DNA of 8,376 bases, taken from Victivallales bacterium (lineage in GTDB: Bacteria > Verrucomicrobiota > Lentisphaeria > Oligosphaerales > Oligosphaeraceae). Made by a program: the position numbers and the translations under genes. The DNA is taken from assembly GCA_017963875.1 (NCBI GenBank), contig JAGCTA010000138.1, positions 1 to 8,376 on the forward strand, read 5' to 3'. The notes under the pieces were generated by a model. It worked only from the letters and a program-made list of their open reading frames with translations, made no database searches and was not told where the DNA came from. Of this stretch, positions 1 through 6,941 are shown piece by piece (position 1 is the stretch's first letter; the number at the start of each line of letters is the position of its first letter).

Positions 1-1002
1 ATTCTTACAATGGACAGCGCAATTGATTTAAATACGGGTGGTTGTACGCCTGCAATCCCTTCAATGACTGGTTGGATCAGGCTATATTTGGATACTGTTG
101 ATTTTAGCAGAATTAATACTGGATCTAACATTCCAACAGTCAATGCGACAGCGTTAAAAAGGCGTTTACTTCCCCTTCCTCCTCTTGCCGAGCAGCATCG
201 CATCGTCGCCAGAATTGAGCGGGCCTTTTCCGCGCTCGACACCATCGACGCGTTGCAGGCGAAGTACGCCGACAACCTCGCCGTGCTGAAAAGCAAGCTG
301 ATCGATGCCGCCATCCAGGGCAAGCTGACCAAGCAGTTGCCCGAAGACGGCACGGCGGAGGAACTCTACCGGCAAATTCAGGCGGAAAAGCAAGCCCTCA
401 TCAAGGCGGGCAAAATCAAGAAGGAAAAGCCGCTGCCGGAGATCACAGCCGACGAGATTCCATTTGATATACCGAAGAGCTGGAAGTGGGTGCGGCTTGC
501 AGTTTTATGCAAAAGCGTAATGGATGGTGACCATCAGCCGCCGCCCCAAGTTGAGGACGGGATTCCTTTTCTCGTAATATCCAATATCTCAAAAGGAGTC
601 TTTGACTTGTCAGATGTCCGCCATGTTCCCCGTGACTACTATGATTCTTTATCCAACGAGCGGATTGCGGAAAAGGGAGACATCCTATTCACCGTCACCG
701 GCTCCTTTGGAATCCCAGTGATAGTCAGCATCGATGGGGAATTCTGCTTCCAACGCCACATGGCATTGTTAAAACCTATTGTTGCCAGTGCATACCTGCA
801 TCTCGCTTTGAGAAGCACCTATGTTCAGAAGTATTGCGATGAAGTTGCAATAGGAACTGCACAAAGAACCGTCGGCATAAAACAATTGAGGAGAATACCC
901 ATTCCCCTTCCGCCCATCGCCGAGCAGAAGCGGATCGTTGCAAAACTGGAAGAAGTTCTTCCGCTGTGTGAGCAGCTAATCATCACCAAAGGAAAGGATT
1001 GA
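1..1002 (+). CDS. hsdS: Type I restriction-modification specificity subunit HsdS, 5' partial
   Basis: HsdS selects the DNA target of a type I restriction-modification complex by docking two target-recognition domains (TRDs) onto HsdM. The frame is open to the left edge, so the true start lies outside; the ATG at 10 is internal. Counting from that ATG, residues 1-53 are the end of TRD1. Residues 55-150 are the central conserved region: a PLPPLAEQHRIV motif, then a long charged helical spacer. Residues 151-297 are TRD2, opening with the typical PKSWKWVRL. Residues 298-330 are the C-terminal conserved helix (PLPPIAEQKRIVAKLEE). The two LPP-AEQ-RIV motifs are the internal pseudo-repeat expected of HsdS. 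The conserved parts look more GC-rich than the TRDs, as is usual where TRDs are exchanged. The stop is 3 nt before the next ATG, implying co-transcription. hsdM and hsdR are not visible. Confidence 0.93.
   Translation: MLTMDSAIDLNTGGCTPAIPSMTGWIRLYLDTVDFSRINTGSNIPTVNATALKRRLLPLPPLAEQHRIVARIERAFSALDTIDALQAKYADNLAVLKSKLIDAAIQGKLTKQLPEDGTAEELYRQIQAEKQALIKAGKIKKEKPLPEITADEIPFDIPKSWKWVRLAVLCKSVMDGDHQPPPQVEDGIPFLVISNISKGVFDLSDVRHVPRDYYDSLSNERIAEKGDILFTVTGSFGIPVIVSIDGEFCFQRHMALLKPIVASAYLHLALRSTYVQKYCDEVAIGTAQRTVGIKQLRRIPIPLPPIAEQKRIVAKLEEVLPLCEQLIITKGKD
171..210 (+). repeat. HsdS internal conserved-region repeat, copy 1
   Basis: This copy encodes the central LPPLAEQHRIVA motif of HsdS and matches 903-942 at a distance of 732 nt, in the same reading frame. 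Such paired conserved stretches flank TRD2 and are known in other type I systems to serve as recombination sites for TRD exchange. Use for exchange here is inferred only. Confidence 0.7.
903..942 (+). repeat. HsdS internal conserved-region repeat, copy 2
   Basis: This is the partner of 171-210 and encodes the C-terminal LPPIAEQKRIVA motif of HsdS. The two copies are clearly related at DNA level but not identical. Confidence 0.7.
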
Positions 1003-1005
1003 GTA

Positions 1006-3381
1006 ATGCTAGAGCATCTTAGGGGTTTGAAGATTAAAGGAAGATGTTTCAATACAGAAACTGATTTCTTGTTCTTTGAAAAACCAAATCAGCGGATAGT
1101 ACTCGTCTATGGAAAGAACGGAAGTGGGAAAAGTACCATTTCCGAAGGGCTATCCTGTATTCAGAGCGGCAACCCTCATTTGGATGTATCCGCTGAATTG
1201 CTAAATGAACAAAAGGACCCCATGGTATTGGAGGACGAAGCCAAACTACATGTATTCAATGAAAAGTACATAGATGAAAATGTAAAAATTGATAGCGAGG
1301 GTCTTGGTACCATTGTGTTGTTGGGCGGCCAGGTTAATCTTCAATCCCAGATAGAAAAACAAGAAGCAGACGTTCTACGGCTTGAAAATGCTTTGGCTGC
1401 ACTTCAAGAACAGCATGAAAAGTATGACGATCCAACAGATGTCCACTCCCCTCAATACCATGGGAATAAAATTGGCAACATTATAAGGCAAGATGGTGGA
1501 TGGGCAGAGCGAGATTCAAAAATCAAAGGCAATCGTCGAAATACTTCTGTAACTGATGAGCTTGTCCAAGAGATTTGCAGGTTGTCACCTCATCGGACAT
1601 TGCAAGAACTTCGCCAAGAGTTTGACGAGAGCAAAGCCTTGCTTGGAAAAGTATCCGAAATCGACACCATATACCCAGAAACTATTTCCCCAGTCTCCAT
1701 TGAAAATGATTGGGAAGATCGGCTCATAGACACACTTGCCATTAAGATTAATGAACCAGTCTTAACTGACAGGGAAAAAATGATGCTAAACGCCATACAA
1801 AATGGCGGACAAGCCAATTTGGAGAACGCTCGCCGGAAGTTCTTGCAAGACTCGGTTGTTTTCTGTCCGTATTGCTATCAAGAAGTGAGCTCTCTGTATA
1901 AGCAAAGTTTAATTGCCAGCATTAATAAAGTACTCAACAAAGACGTTGATGATCACAAAGAAGCATTGCTATCGATTCGATTTCCAACAATGCCCACTGA
2001 TTTGCACAGATATAATTCCTTGGATTCTGATTTAGTATTGCAAATTACAGACATCATAAAAAAATGCAGTGGCATCATTGAGCATTACAAAGCACATGTT
2101 GATAAAAAATCGAACAACATTTATACGCCCATTGTGATATCCAAGCAGGGATTGACAGAGGGAATTGGGAGCTTGAATGACTTGCTGAAGACCTTGGAGG
2201 AAAAAAGGAAAGCGTTTAATTCTGCGATAACAACAAAGAAAGAATTGAAACACAGGATTTTATCGATTAATAAATCAATGGCGCGTTGGGAGATTGATGA
2301 CACATACAAAGTGTACAAAAAGCAAGATTCGGCCCAACGGGATTTTTTGAAAAACTACTCCGAACAACAACGGCTTTTGTCTTGTGCCAGAACGGTGCTT
2401 CAAGAATTGCAACAGCAAAAGGCCAATGTAGGATTAGCCATTACGAACATCAACAACGCCTTGGACTATGTCTTTTTTGCCCCAGGCCGACTGTCCATAC
2501 AGTTGCAGAATGATAAGTTCTATCTAAAATCGAATGGCATCGATGTTAGGCCCAAAAATGTGTCGGTAGGGGAGAGAAATATACTTGCTTTGTGTTATTT
2601 CTTCACGGAGATTCTTGCGAACCAAGATGTAAATTCACTTTACAGGAATGAATTGTTTGTCGCTGTTGATGATCCTGTTTCAAGTTTCGATTTTGAAAAC
2701 AAAATTGGCATTCTTTCGTATTTGCGGCTTCAAGCTTCCCGCATCATACATGGCAACCCCAAAAGCAAAATCTTGCTCATGTCACATGATCTTGAGACGA
2801 TTTTCGGAATGCGAAAAGCTCTTGAGGAAATATGTAAATCGACAAAAGGGATTGCCGGGCAAGAACCGACGGAATATGCAATGTTCGAATTGAATAATGG
2901 ACGATTATCTGCACTGTCCAAAAAACACAACGAGTATGCCGTTTTGCTTTCAAAAGTCTATCATTATGCAATCGACTCCGAAAAAGGTGATGGTGCAACC
3001 ATTGGTAATTCAATGCGCCGTGTCTTGGAAGCCTTTTCAACGTTCAACTACCAAAAAAGCATAGAAGATGTCTCATTGGATAGCAACATATTGAAATCTC
3101 TTGGTGACCATTCACGATTCTTTGAGAACTTAATGTATCGATTGGTGCTTCATGGCGAAAGCCATTTTCAGGAACAAGTCTATAGTATCCATGATGGGAA
3201 TAACTTCTATCAATTTATTTCCGAGAAAGAAAAGCAACAAACTGCAAAGCACATCCTGTGCTTCATACATTTGCTCAACCCATACCATTTAATCTCGTAT
3301 TTAAATTCGGAGAAGAATGCCATTGCAACTATTCAAAGCTGGATTAATAGCATTCCTAAAAATGTCACCACTGAAGCATAA
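1006..3381 (+). CDS. rloC: RloC/PrrC-like anticodon nuclease with ABC-type ATPase head (AAA_13)
   Basis: This is probably a tRNA anticodon nuclease that backs up the adjacent type I restriction system, killing or arresting the cell when restriction is disabled. A Walker A (GKNGSGKST, residues 36-44) opens the protein. An ABC signature (SVGER, 520-524), Walker B with D-loop (VDDPVSSFD, Asp555/Asp556) and a switch histidine (MSHD, His594) complete the split ATPase head. Two coiled-coil-like stretches (about 112-142 and 393-485) flank CPYC (287-290), a possible zinc-binding site like the RloC zinc hook. After the ATPase, Arg671-x3-Glu675 (in MRRVLEAF) and His720 (in HGESH) match the Arg/Glu/His nuclease triad of PrrC and RloC. 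At 791 residues, the length suits RloC better than the much shorter PrrC. The ATG is preceded by a GGAAAGG site and lies 3 nt after hsdS. The gene looks more AT-rich than its neighbours, suggesting transfer. An AAA_13 ATPase without nuclease activity is the main alternative. Confidence 0.8.
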   Translation: MLEHLRGLKIKGRCFNTETDFLFFEKPNQRIVLVYGKNGSGKSTISEGLSCIQSGNPHLDVSAELLNEQKDPMVLEDEAKLHVFNEKYIDENVKIDSEGLGTIVLLGGQVNLQSQIEKQEADVLRLENALAALQEQHEKYDDPTDVHSPQYHGNKIGNIIRQDGGWAERDSKIKGNRRNTSVTDELVQEICRLSPHRTLQELRQEFDESKALLGKVSEIDTIYPETISPVSIENDWEDRLIDTLAIKINEPVLTDREKMMLNAIQNGGQANLENARRKFLQDSVVFCPYCYQEVSSLYKQSLIASINKVLNKDVDDHKEALLSIRFPTMPTDLHRYNSLDSDLVLQITDIIKKCSGIIEHYKAHVDKKSNNIYTPIVISKQGLTEGIGSLNDLLKTLEEKRKAFNSAITTKKELKHRILSINKSMARWEIDDTYKVYKKQDSAQRDFLKNYSEQQRLLSCARTVLQELQQQKANVGLAITNINNALDYVFFAPGRLSIQLQNDKFYLKSNGIDVRPKNVSVGERNILALCYFFTEILANQDVNSLYRNELFVAVDDPVSSFDFENKIGILSYLRLQASRIIHGNPKSKILLMSHDLETIFGMRKALEEICKSTKGIAGQEPTEYAMFELNNGRLSALSKKHNEYAVLLSKVYHYAIDSEKGDGATIGNSMRRVLEAFSTFNYQKSIEDVSLDSNILKSLGDHSRFFENLMYRLVLHGESHFQEQVYSIHDGNNFYQFISEKEKQQTAKHILCFIHLLNPYHLISYLNSEKNAIATIQSWINSIPKNVTTEA

Positions 3382-3429
3382 GGAATATTTGGTTTTGTAT
3401 CCTCGTTCTTTGGGAGCCCTTAGGGTCAG

Positions 3430-3471
3430 CCCCATTGACAACAGACCCCGATCACGCGAAGAGGAGTAGGA
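3430..3471 (+). promoter_or_regulatory. Conserved leader of AlbA_2 gene, copy 1
   Basis: These 42 nt before the ATG at 3472 recur almost unchanged before the ATG at 6090, while sequence further upstream is unrelated. The leader contains TTGACA (3435-3440) and a Shine-Dalgarno GAGGAG (3461-3466) five nt before the start. TTGACA resembles a sigma-70 -35 box, but no good -10 hexamer follows at the right spacing, so promoter function is unproven. The rloC stop is about 50 nt upstream, so read-through from that operon is also possible. Confidence 0.5.
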
Positions 3472-4815
3472 ATGAACAAGGAAGACCAGAACATCGAGTA
3501 CAAACAGAGCTGGCATGACGAGTACTTGAAATGGGTTTGCGGCTTTGCCAACGCGCAGGGAGGGAAGCTGATCATCGGCGTTGACGATGACGGCAACGCC
3601 GTCGGCATGGCAAACGCCAAGAAACTACTGGAAGACATTCCGAACAAAATCCGGGACACGATGGGCATCGTGGCGGATGTGTCACTACGAAGATGGCAGC
3701 GCAAGGATGTCATCGAGATCGTGGTACATGAAAGCGACTTCCCTGTCGCGTACCATGGCGAATACCACTACCGTACCGGATCCACAAAGCAGCAGTTGAC
3801 GGGATTCGCCCTGACGCAGTTCCTATTCCACAAAATGCATCTTTCCTGGGATGGGGCCGAGACGGCGAATCGTCTTGCGTTCAGCAAGTACACGTTCAAG
3901 CGGCTTGCTTTGCGGTATGAGGAAAAAACGGGGCGGCCATTCAAAAAATCATGGTTCGTATCGACGGGGCTTTCCACGAAGAGAGGTGTTTTGACGAACG
4001 CAGGCGCATTGTTCGCCGACGATTGTCCGATTCCGCAGTCACGACTCTTTTGCACGGTGTGGAACGGGCCTACCAAGTCCAAAGATTCTGGCAACGACAA
4101 AGAGTTTTCCGGAAATCTCATCGAACTTCTCGACACAGCAGAGCATTTCATCAAGATCAACACGGTCAGAAAGTGGAAAAAGCGTCCGCATGACAGGATC
4201 GATTACCCGGATTATCCCGAACGTGCCGTTACCGAGGCGCTCGTCAATGCGTTCGTCCACCGCGACTATACCATGTACGGAAGCGAGGTCTATGTGGATC
4301 TCTACCCGGACAGACTGGAGATCGTCTCGCCCGGCGGCATGCCCGACGGCTCGCTGGTACAGGAGCTTGATTTGCGAAATGTCGCATCGGACCGGCGAAA
4401 CCCGATCCTCGCAGATCTGTTCGCGCAAATGGACTACATGGAGCGTAAAGGCAGTGGATTTGGCAAGATTCTCGATTCCTACGAAAAGGAAGTGCCCAAT
4501 CCGCGTGACCTCATGCCACAGTTCTTTTCGTCCAGCGGTTCATTCCGCGTGGTTCTTCCAAATTTGAATCACGGGGAAAGGAATGCAGAATCCTCTGGAA
4601 GCGACAGCCTGGAATCGCCCAAGTCTCATGAGACAATAAATGAGACAATAAATGAGACAATAAGATTGCGGCCGGGACTATCACGGGCAGACTTGATTGC
4701 ATTGGTTGGGCGGAGTCGTTCCACAGTTGCGAGAGCCGTTGCCGAGATTGTTGAAGCCGGGACGATTGAACGACGTGGAAGCAAGAAAACAGGTGGCTAT
4801 TATCCCAAGAACTGA
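3472..4815 (+). CDS. AlbA_2 / GHKL-ATPase / winged-helix regulator, full-length (COG2865-like)
   Basis: A putative ATP-binding transcriptional regulator, and the only complete member of the array. Residues 1-120 form an AlbA_2 (Schlafen-type) domain with NIEYKQ near the start, then FANAQGGKLIIGVDDDG. A middle region leads to an HATPase_c_4 domain: N-box EALVNAFVHRDY (residues 255-266, Asn259, His263), a DRLEIVSPGG strand-turn (280-289) and a glycine loop RKGSGFGK (325-332). Residues 387-398 are ETIN three times. Residues 400-447 are a winged helix (SRADLIALVGRSRSTVARAV) ending GGYYPKN. The length of 447 residues is normal for the family. The start is set by GAGGAG five nt upstream. AlbA_2 is usually annotated as DNA-binding, though some Schlafen relatives act on RNA, so a nucleic-acid-processing role is possible. 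Its ATPase segment is diverged from those of the downstream modules. Target genes are unknown; the neighbouring defence genes are candidates by position only. Confidence 0.85.
   Translation: MNKEDQNIEYKQSWHDEYLKWVCGFANAQGGKLIIGVDDDGNAVGMANAKKLLEDIPNKIRDTMGIVADVSLRRWQRKDVIEIVVHESDFPVAYHGEYHYRTGSTKQQLTGFALTQFLFHKMHLSWDGAETANRLAFSKYTFKRLALRYEEKTGRPFKKSWFVSTGLSTKRGVLTNAGALFADDCPIPQSRLFCTVWNGPTKSKDSGNDKEFSGNLIELLDTAEHFIKINTVRKWKKRPHDRIDYPDYPERAVTEALVNAFVHRDYTMYGSEVYVDLYPDRLEIVSPGGMPDGSLVQELDLRNVASDRRNPILADLFAQMDYMERKGSGFGKILDSYEKEVPNPRDLMPQFFSSSGSFRVVLPNLNHGERNAESSGSDSLESPKSHETINETINETIRLRPGLSRADLIALVGRSRSTVARAVAEIVEAGTIERRGSKKTGGYYPKN
4628..4663 (+). repeat. 12-nt tandem repeat, 3 perfect units (ETIN linker)
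   Basis: The unit atgagacaataa is repeated three times without a mismatch and encodes ETINETINETI between the ATPase domain and the winged helix of the full-length gene. Twelve nt equals four codons, so gain or loss of a unit keeps the frame. Confidence 0.95.
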
Positions 4816-4909
4816 TGATGGATAGGACGTAAGCGTTGCTGACACGCCCTATGTCGCGAGCGTCGGGATGATTCCTGAAGACTGGACGTTGGAGCAGCTT
4901 CTTGGGAAG

Positions 4910-5090
4910 CATCCGTCAAGGCCCCGCAACAAGATCATCGCGCAGGCGTTCTTCGACATGGGCATCATCGAACGCTACGGCAGTGGCATCAAGCGCATTA
5001 AGAAAGAGTGCGACAAGAACGGGAATCCGTATCCGGAATGGAGCGACCTCCATGGCGAATTCGCAACGACATACCGTCCACGAGCCGCAA
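4910..5090 (+). repeat. Long direct repeat, copy 1 (partner 7428-7608)
   Basis: These 181 nt match 7428-7608 without a visible indel (offset 2518). They encode HPSRPRNKIIAQAFFDMG through FATTYRPR of the ATPase domain. Most differences are at third codon positions, with only a few amino-acid changes. Similarity stops before the tandem repeat, so linker and winged helix differ completely. Confidence 0.85.
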
Positions 5091-5110
5091 GGGATAAGAG
5101 TAGCATTGGC

Positions 5111-5170
5111 CTTGGCGGCAATGGCGGTAATCCTGGCGGCAATGACGGTAATCTTGGCGGCAATGACGAT
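5111..5170 (+). repeat. 21-nt tandem repeat, 2.9 units (LGGNDGN linker)
   Basis: Units lie at 5111-5131, 5132-5152 and 5153-5170, the last being 18 nt. They encode LGGNGGN, PGGNDGN and LGGNDD. The repeat sits between ATPase part and winged helix, the same position as the repeats in the other modules. Confidence 0.9.
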
Positions 5171-5345
5171 GTCGGGCATGCAGAGGAAATTATTGAAAGT
5201 ATAAAACAATATCCATCTATTTCGTCCGCCAAAAGGGCACAGTTGGTTCATGTAAGTCAACGTACCGTGGAACGGATTTTGAGTCAATTGAAAGAAGAAG
5301 GAAAGATCCGGCGAATTGGTGGAACGCGAGGTCATTGGAAAGTAG

Positions 5346-6026
5346 TTGAAATTGAACGATGAGTTGTCCAGGGACAGGCTGACCGTGTTCAGTCCCGGGC
5401 CTATGCACAGGGACATGAAGTACGAACAGCTTGCGACGGAGCATCCTTTCTATGCGATGAATCCGATCATCGCCCACGCGCTTTTCTACGTGAAGTATAT
5501 CGAAGAACTCGGCTCTGGCACGGTTGACATGTTCGACATCTGCAGGGAGACGGGATTGCGACCGCCGGTATTCGATATCGATGCGCGCCACTTCACCGTT
5601 ACGGTTTACCGTCCCGTATTCGACGAGAAAGGGAATCGCGTTCCCACGGAAGTCGGTCCAAAAAACACGGAAGTCAAGGTAAAAACCGAAGAAGTCGGTC
5701 CAAAAGGCGCGGAAGTCGGTCCAAAACGCACGGAAGTCAAGGTAAAAACCGAAGAAGTCGGTCCAAAACGCACGGAAGTCAGTCCAAAACCTGATTTTGA
5801 AGTTGTTATGAGGGCCTATAGAAAAGACTTCCGCATGACATGCGCAAGTGTTTGGGAGTGTTTGGCGGCAGACAGCACATTGTCGCGCAGATCAATAGCG
5901 TTTGAACTCAAGATTGCAGAAAGCAGTATTCAAAGTGCCATGAACGCATTGCAGGAAGTCGGTTTGTTGAAGCGGGAAGGATACGGCAAAGGAAGACGTT
6001 GGATTGTAATGACTTCTGTGACATGA
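5346..6026 (+). pseudogene. 5'-truncated module 3: ATPase C-terminal part, EVGPK repeat, winged helix
   Basis: This module belongs to a different COG2865-like subgroup from its neighbours. The longest frame opens with TTG at 5346, overlapping the previous module's stop by 17 nt. Recognisable homology begins at about 5370 with SRDRLTVFSPG, equivalent to DRLEIVSPGG of the full-length gene, so the AlbA_2 domain, middle region and N-box are all missing. Next come a glycine loop EELGSGTVDM, the closing strand FDIDARHFTVTVYRP, a seven-unit heptapeptide linker (residues 101-149) and a winged helix (residues 153-226: LSRRSIAFELKIAESSIQSA, ending YGKGRRWIVM). The overlapping TTG could allow coupled translation, but there is no clear Shine-Dalgarno site, and a half ATPase domain is unlikely to fold normally. 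I read it as a remnant or silent module; a small expressed protein is the alternative. Confidence 0.7.
5646..5792 (+). repeat. 21-nt tandem repeat, 7 units (TEVGPKx / TEVKVKT linker)
   Basis: There are seven consecutive 21-nt units encoding TEVGPKN, TEVKVKT, EEVGPKG, AEVGPKR, TEVKVKT, EEVGPKR and TEVSPKP. Units 2 and 5 are identical and units 3 and 6 differ by one base, so units 2-4 (5667-5729) and 5-7 (5730-5792) form a 63-nt higher-order duplication. That points to recent slippage or unequal crossover. Confidence 0.95.
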
Positions 6027-6047
6027 GAGCGGGCCATTGGAATTATA

Positions 6048-6089
6048 CCCCATTGACAACAGACCCCAATCACGCGAAAAGGAGCAGGA
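6048..6089 (+). promoter_or_regulatory. Conserved leader of AlbA_2 gene, copy 2
   Basis: This matches 3430-3471 at constant offset (2618), including TTGACA (6053-6058) and a Shine-Dalgarno AAGGAG (6079-6084) five nt before the ATG. Homology begins abruptly at ccccattgacaac, about 20 nt after the stop of the preceding module, so the leader and gene start were duplicated as one block. Confidence 0.5.
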
Positions 6090-6941
6090 ATGAACAAGGA
6101 AGACCAGAACATCGAGTACAAGCAGAGCTGGCGCGAGGAATACCTCAAGTGGGTCTGCGGATTCGCCAATGCCGACGGCGGTCGGCTGCTGATTGGTGTC
6201 ACGGACGACAGGAAGGGAAACGAGCTTGTCGGCGTTCCCGATTGGAAATCGCTTCTTGAAACCATTCCTAACCTGATGCGCGACACGATGGGGATGATCG
6301 CGGACGTCAACCATGTGCGGAAGGAGGGAAAGGATAACGCGCTTGTCCACAAGGACTACTCAAGTTTCATTCCCATCCAGATCAGCGTTTCGGACGACAA
6401 GCTCTATGTCGCGAACGTCGGATCTCTTCCCGAAGAATGGACATTGGAGAAACTGCTTGGGAAGCATTCGTCACGGCCTCACAACCCGACGATAGCGTCT
6501 TGCGTCTATCTCACCGGCAAGATCGAGACATGGGGACGCGGCATCCGCAAAGTCTTCGACGAGTGCGCCAGGCACGGCTGTCCACCACCCGTTTACGAAG
6601 TGAGCGCAGGCGATCCCGGCGACATCCAAGTGCGAATCGACGCCGCACCGGACGCGATTGTGCAAGGAGAGTCTGGTGATGGAACTCATGAGGTCATAAC
6701 GAGTGCGACAGTAAGTGCGACAGTAAATGCGACAGTAAATGCGACAGTAACCGATTTAATCTTTGACGCCATAAAGAACAATCCCGGCATAAGGCGTCCA
6801 GGACTTCTTCTGCTTCTTCCAATGGTCAAGCGGGGCACCCTGACACGTAAACTGGCAGAACTTTCGGATCGCATAGAGTTTCGCGGTTCTCCCAAATCCG
6901 GCGGTTATTACCCGAGGCCCGTTCTGCGCCCCCAGTCATGA
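6090..6941 (+). CDS. AlbA_2 / GHKL-ATPase / winged-helix regulator with in-frame internal deletion
   Basis: A paralogue of the gene at 3472 with the same leader and first 16 residues intact (MNKEDQNIEYKQSW...). Residues 1-82 are the AlbA_2 N-terminal part, ending RKEGKD. Residue 83 onward is directly the ATPase N-box (NALVHKDY). The equivalents of residues 80-258 of the full-length gene are missing, about 179 codons, yet the frame is kept. Then come the strand ISVSDDKLYVANVG, HSSRPHNPTIAS, a glycine loop ETWGRGIRKV, a four-unit SATV/NATV linker (residues 205-220) and a winged helix ending GSPKSGGYYPR. It keeps a good ribosome site and an open frame of 283 residues, so it may be made as a short variant. 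The loss of half of AlbA_2 argues for a decaying gene. Whether it is functional is undecided. Confidence 0.7.
   Translation: MNKEDQNIEYKQSWREEYLKWVCGFANADGGRLLIGVTDDRKGNELVGVPDWKSLLETIPNLMRDTMGMIADVNHVRKEGKDNALVHKDYSSFIPIQISVSDDKLYVANVGSLPEEWTLEKLLGKHSSRPHNPTIASCVYLTGKIETWGRGIRKVFDECARHGCPPPVYEVSAGDPGDIQVRIDAAPDAIVQGESGDGTHEVITSATVSATVNATVNATVTDLIFDAIKNNPGIRRPGLLLLLPMVKRGTLTRKLAELSDRIEFRGSPKSGGYYPRPVLRPQS
6702..6749 (+). repeat. 12-nt tandem repeat, 4 units (SATV/NATV linker)
   Basis: Four units of (a/g)-variant rgtgcgacagta type: two read agtgcgacagta and two aatgcgacagta, encoding SATVSATVNATVNATV. They lie between the ATPase part and the winged helix. Only one base differs between the two unit forms. 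Confidence 0.95.

Larger units (their letters stand above)
4826..5362 (+). pseudogene. 5'-truncated module 2: ATPase C-terminal part, GGN repeat, winged helix
   Basis: This is the 3' part of a second COG2865-like gene with no AlbA_2 domain and no N-box. The frame opens after a stop at 4823-4825; from about 4829 it reads VSVADTPYVASVG, which aligns with ISVSDDKLYVANVG in the copy at 6090-6941. Homology thus begins only about 14 nt after the previous gene's stop. The first ATG, at 4868, lies inside the domain and has no convincing ribosome site. Visible parts are HPSRPRNKIIAQAFFDMG, the glycine loop ERYGSGIKRI (from 4970), a three-unit GGN repeat (5111-5170) and a winged helix (SSAKRAQLVHVSQRTVERIL) ending RGHWKVVEIER. 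The ATPase part is nearly identical to the module at 7287-7934. It is probably not expressed alone; a separately translated DNA-binding fragment remains possible. Confidence 0.75.

Noticed and set aside
3405..3435. Possible hairpin after rloC around cccttaggg
   Set aside because: The palindrome is very short and is not followed by a T tract.
3435..3466. TTGACA in the leader as a full sigma-70 promoter
   Set aside because: At 17 nt spacing the following hexamer is gaagag, nothing like TATAAT, so only the leader itself is reported.
3768..4163. Antisense open frames across the AlbA_2 and other genes (for example 3768-4163, 4511-4912, 4916-5416)
   Set aside because: They lie opposite well-supported coding regions, show no recognisable domains, and are the expected shadows of GC-biased codons.
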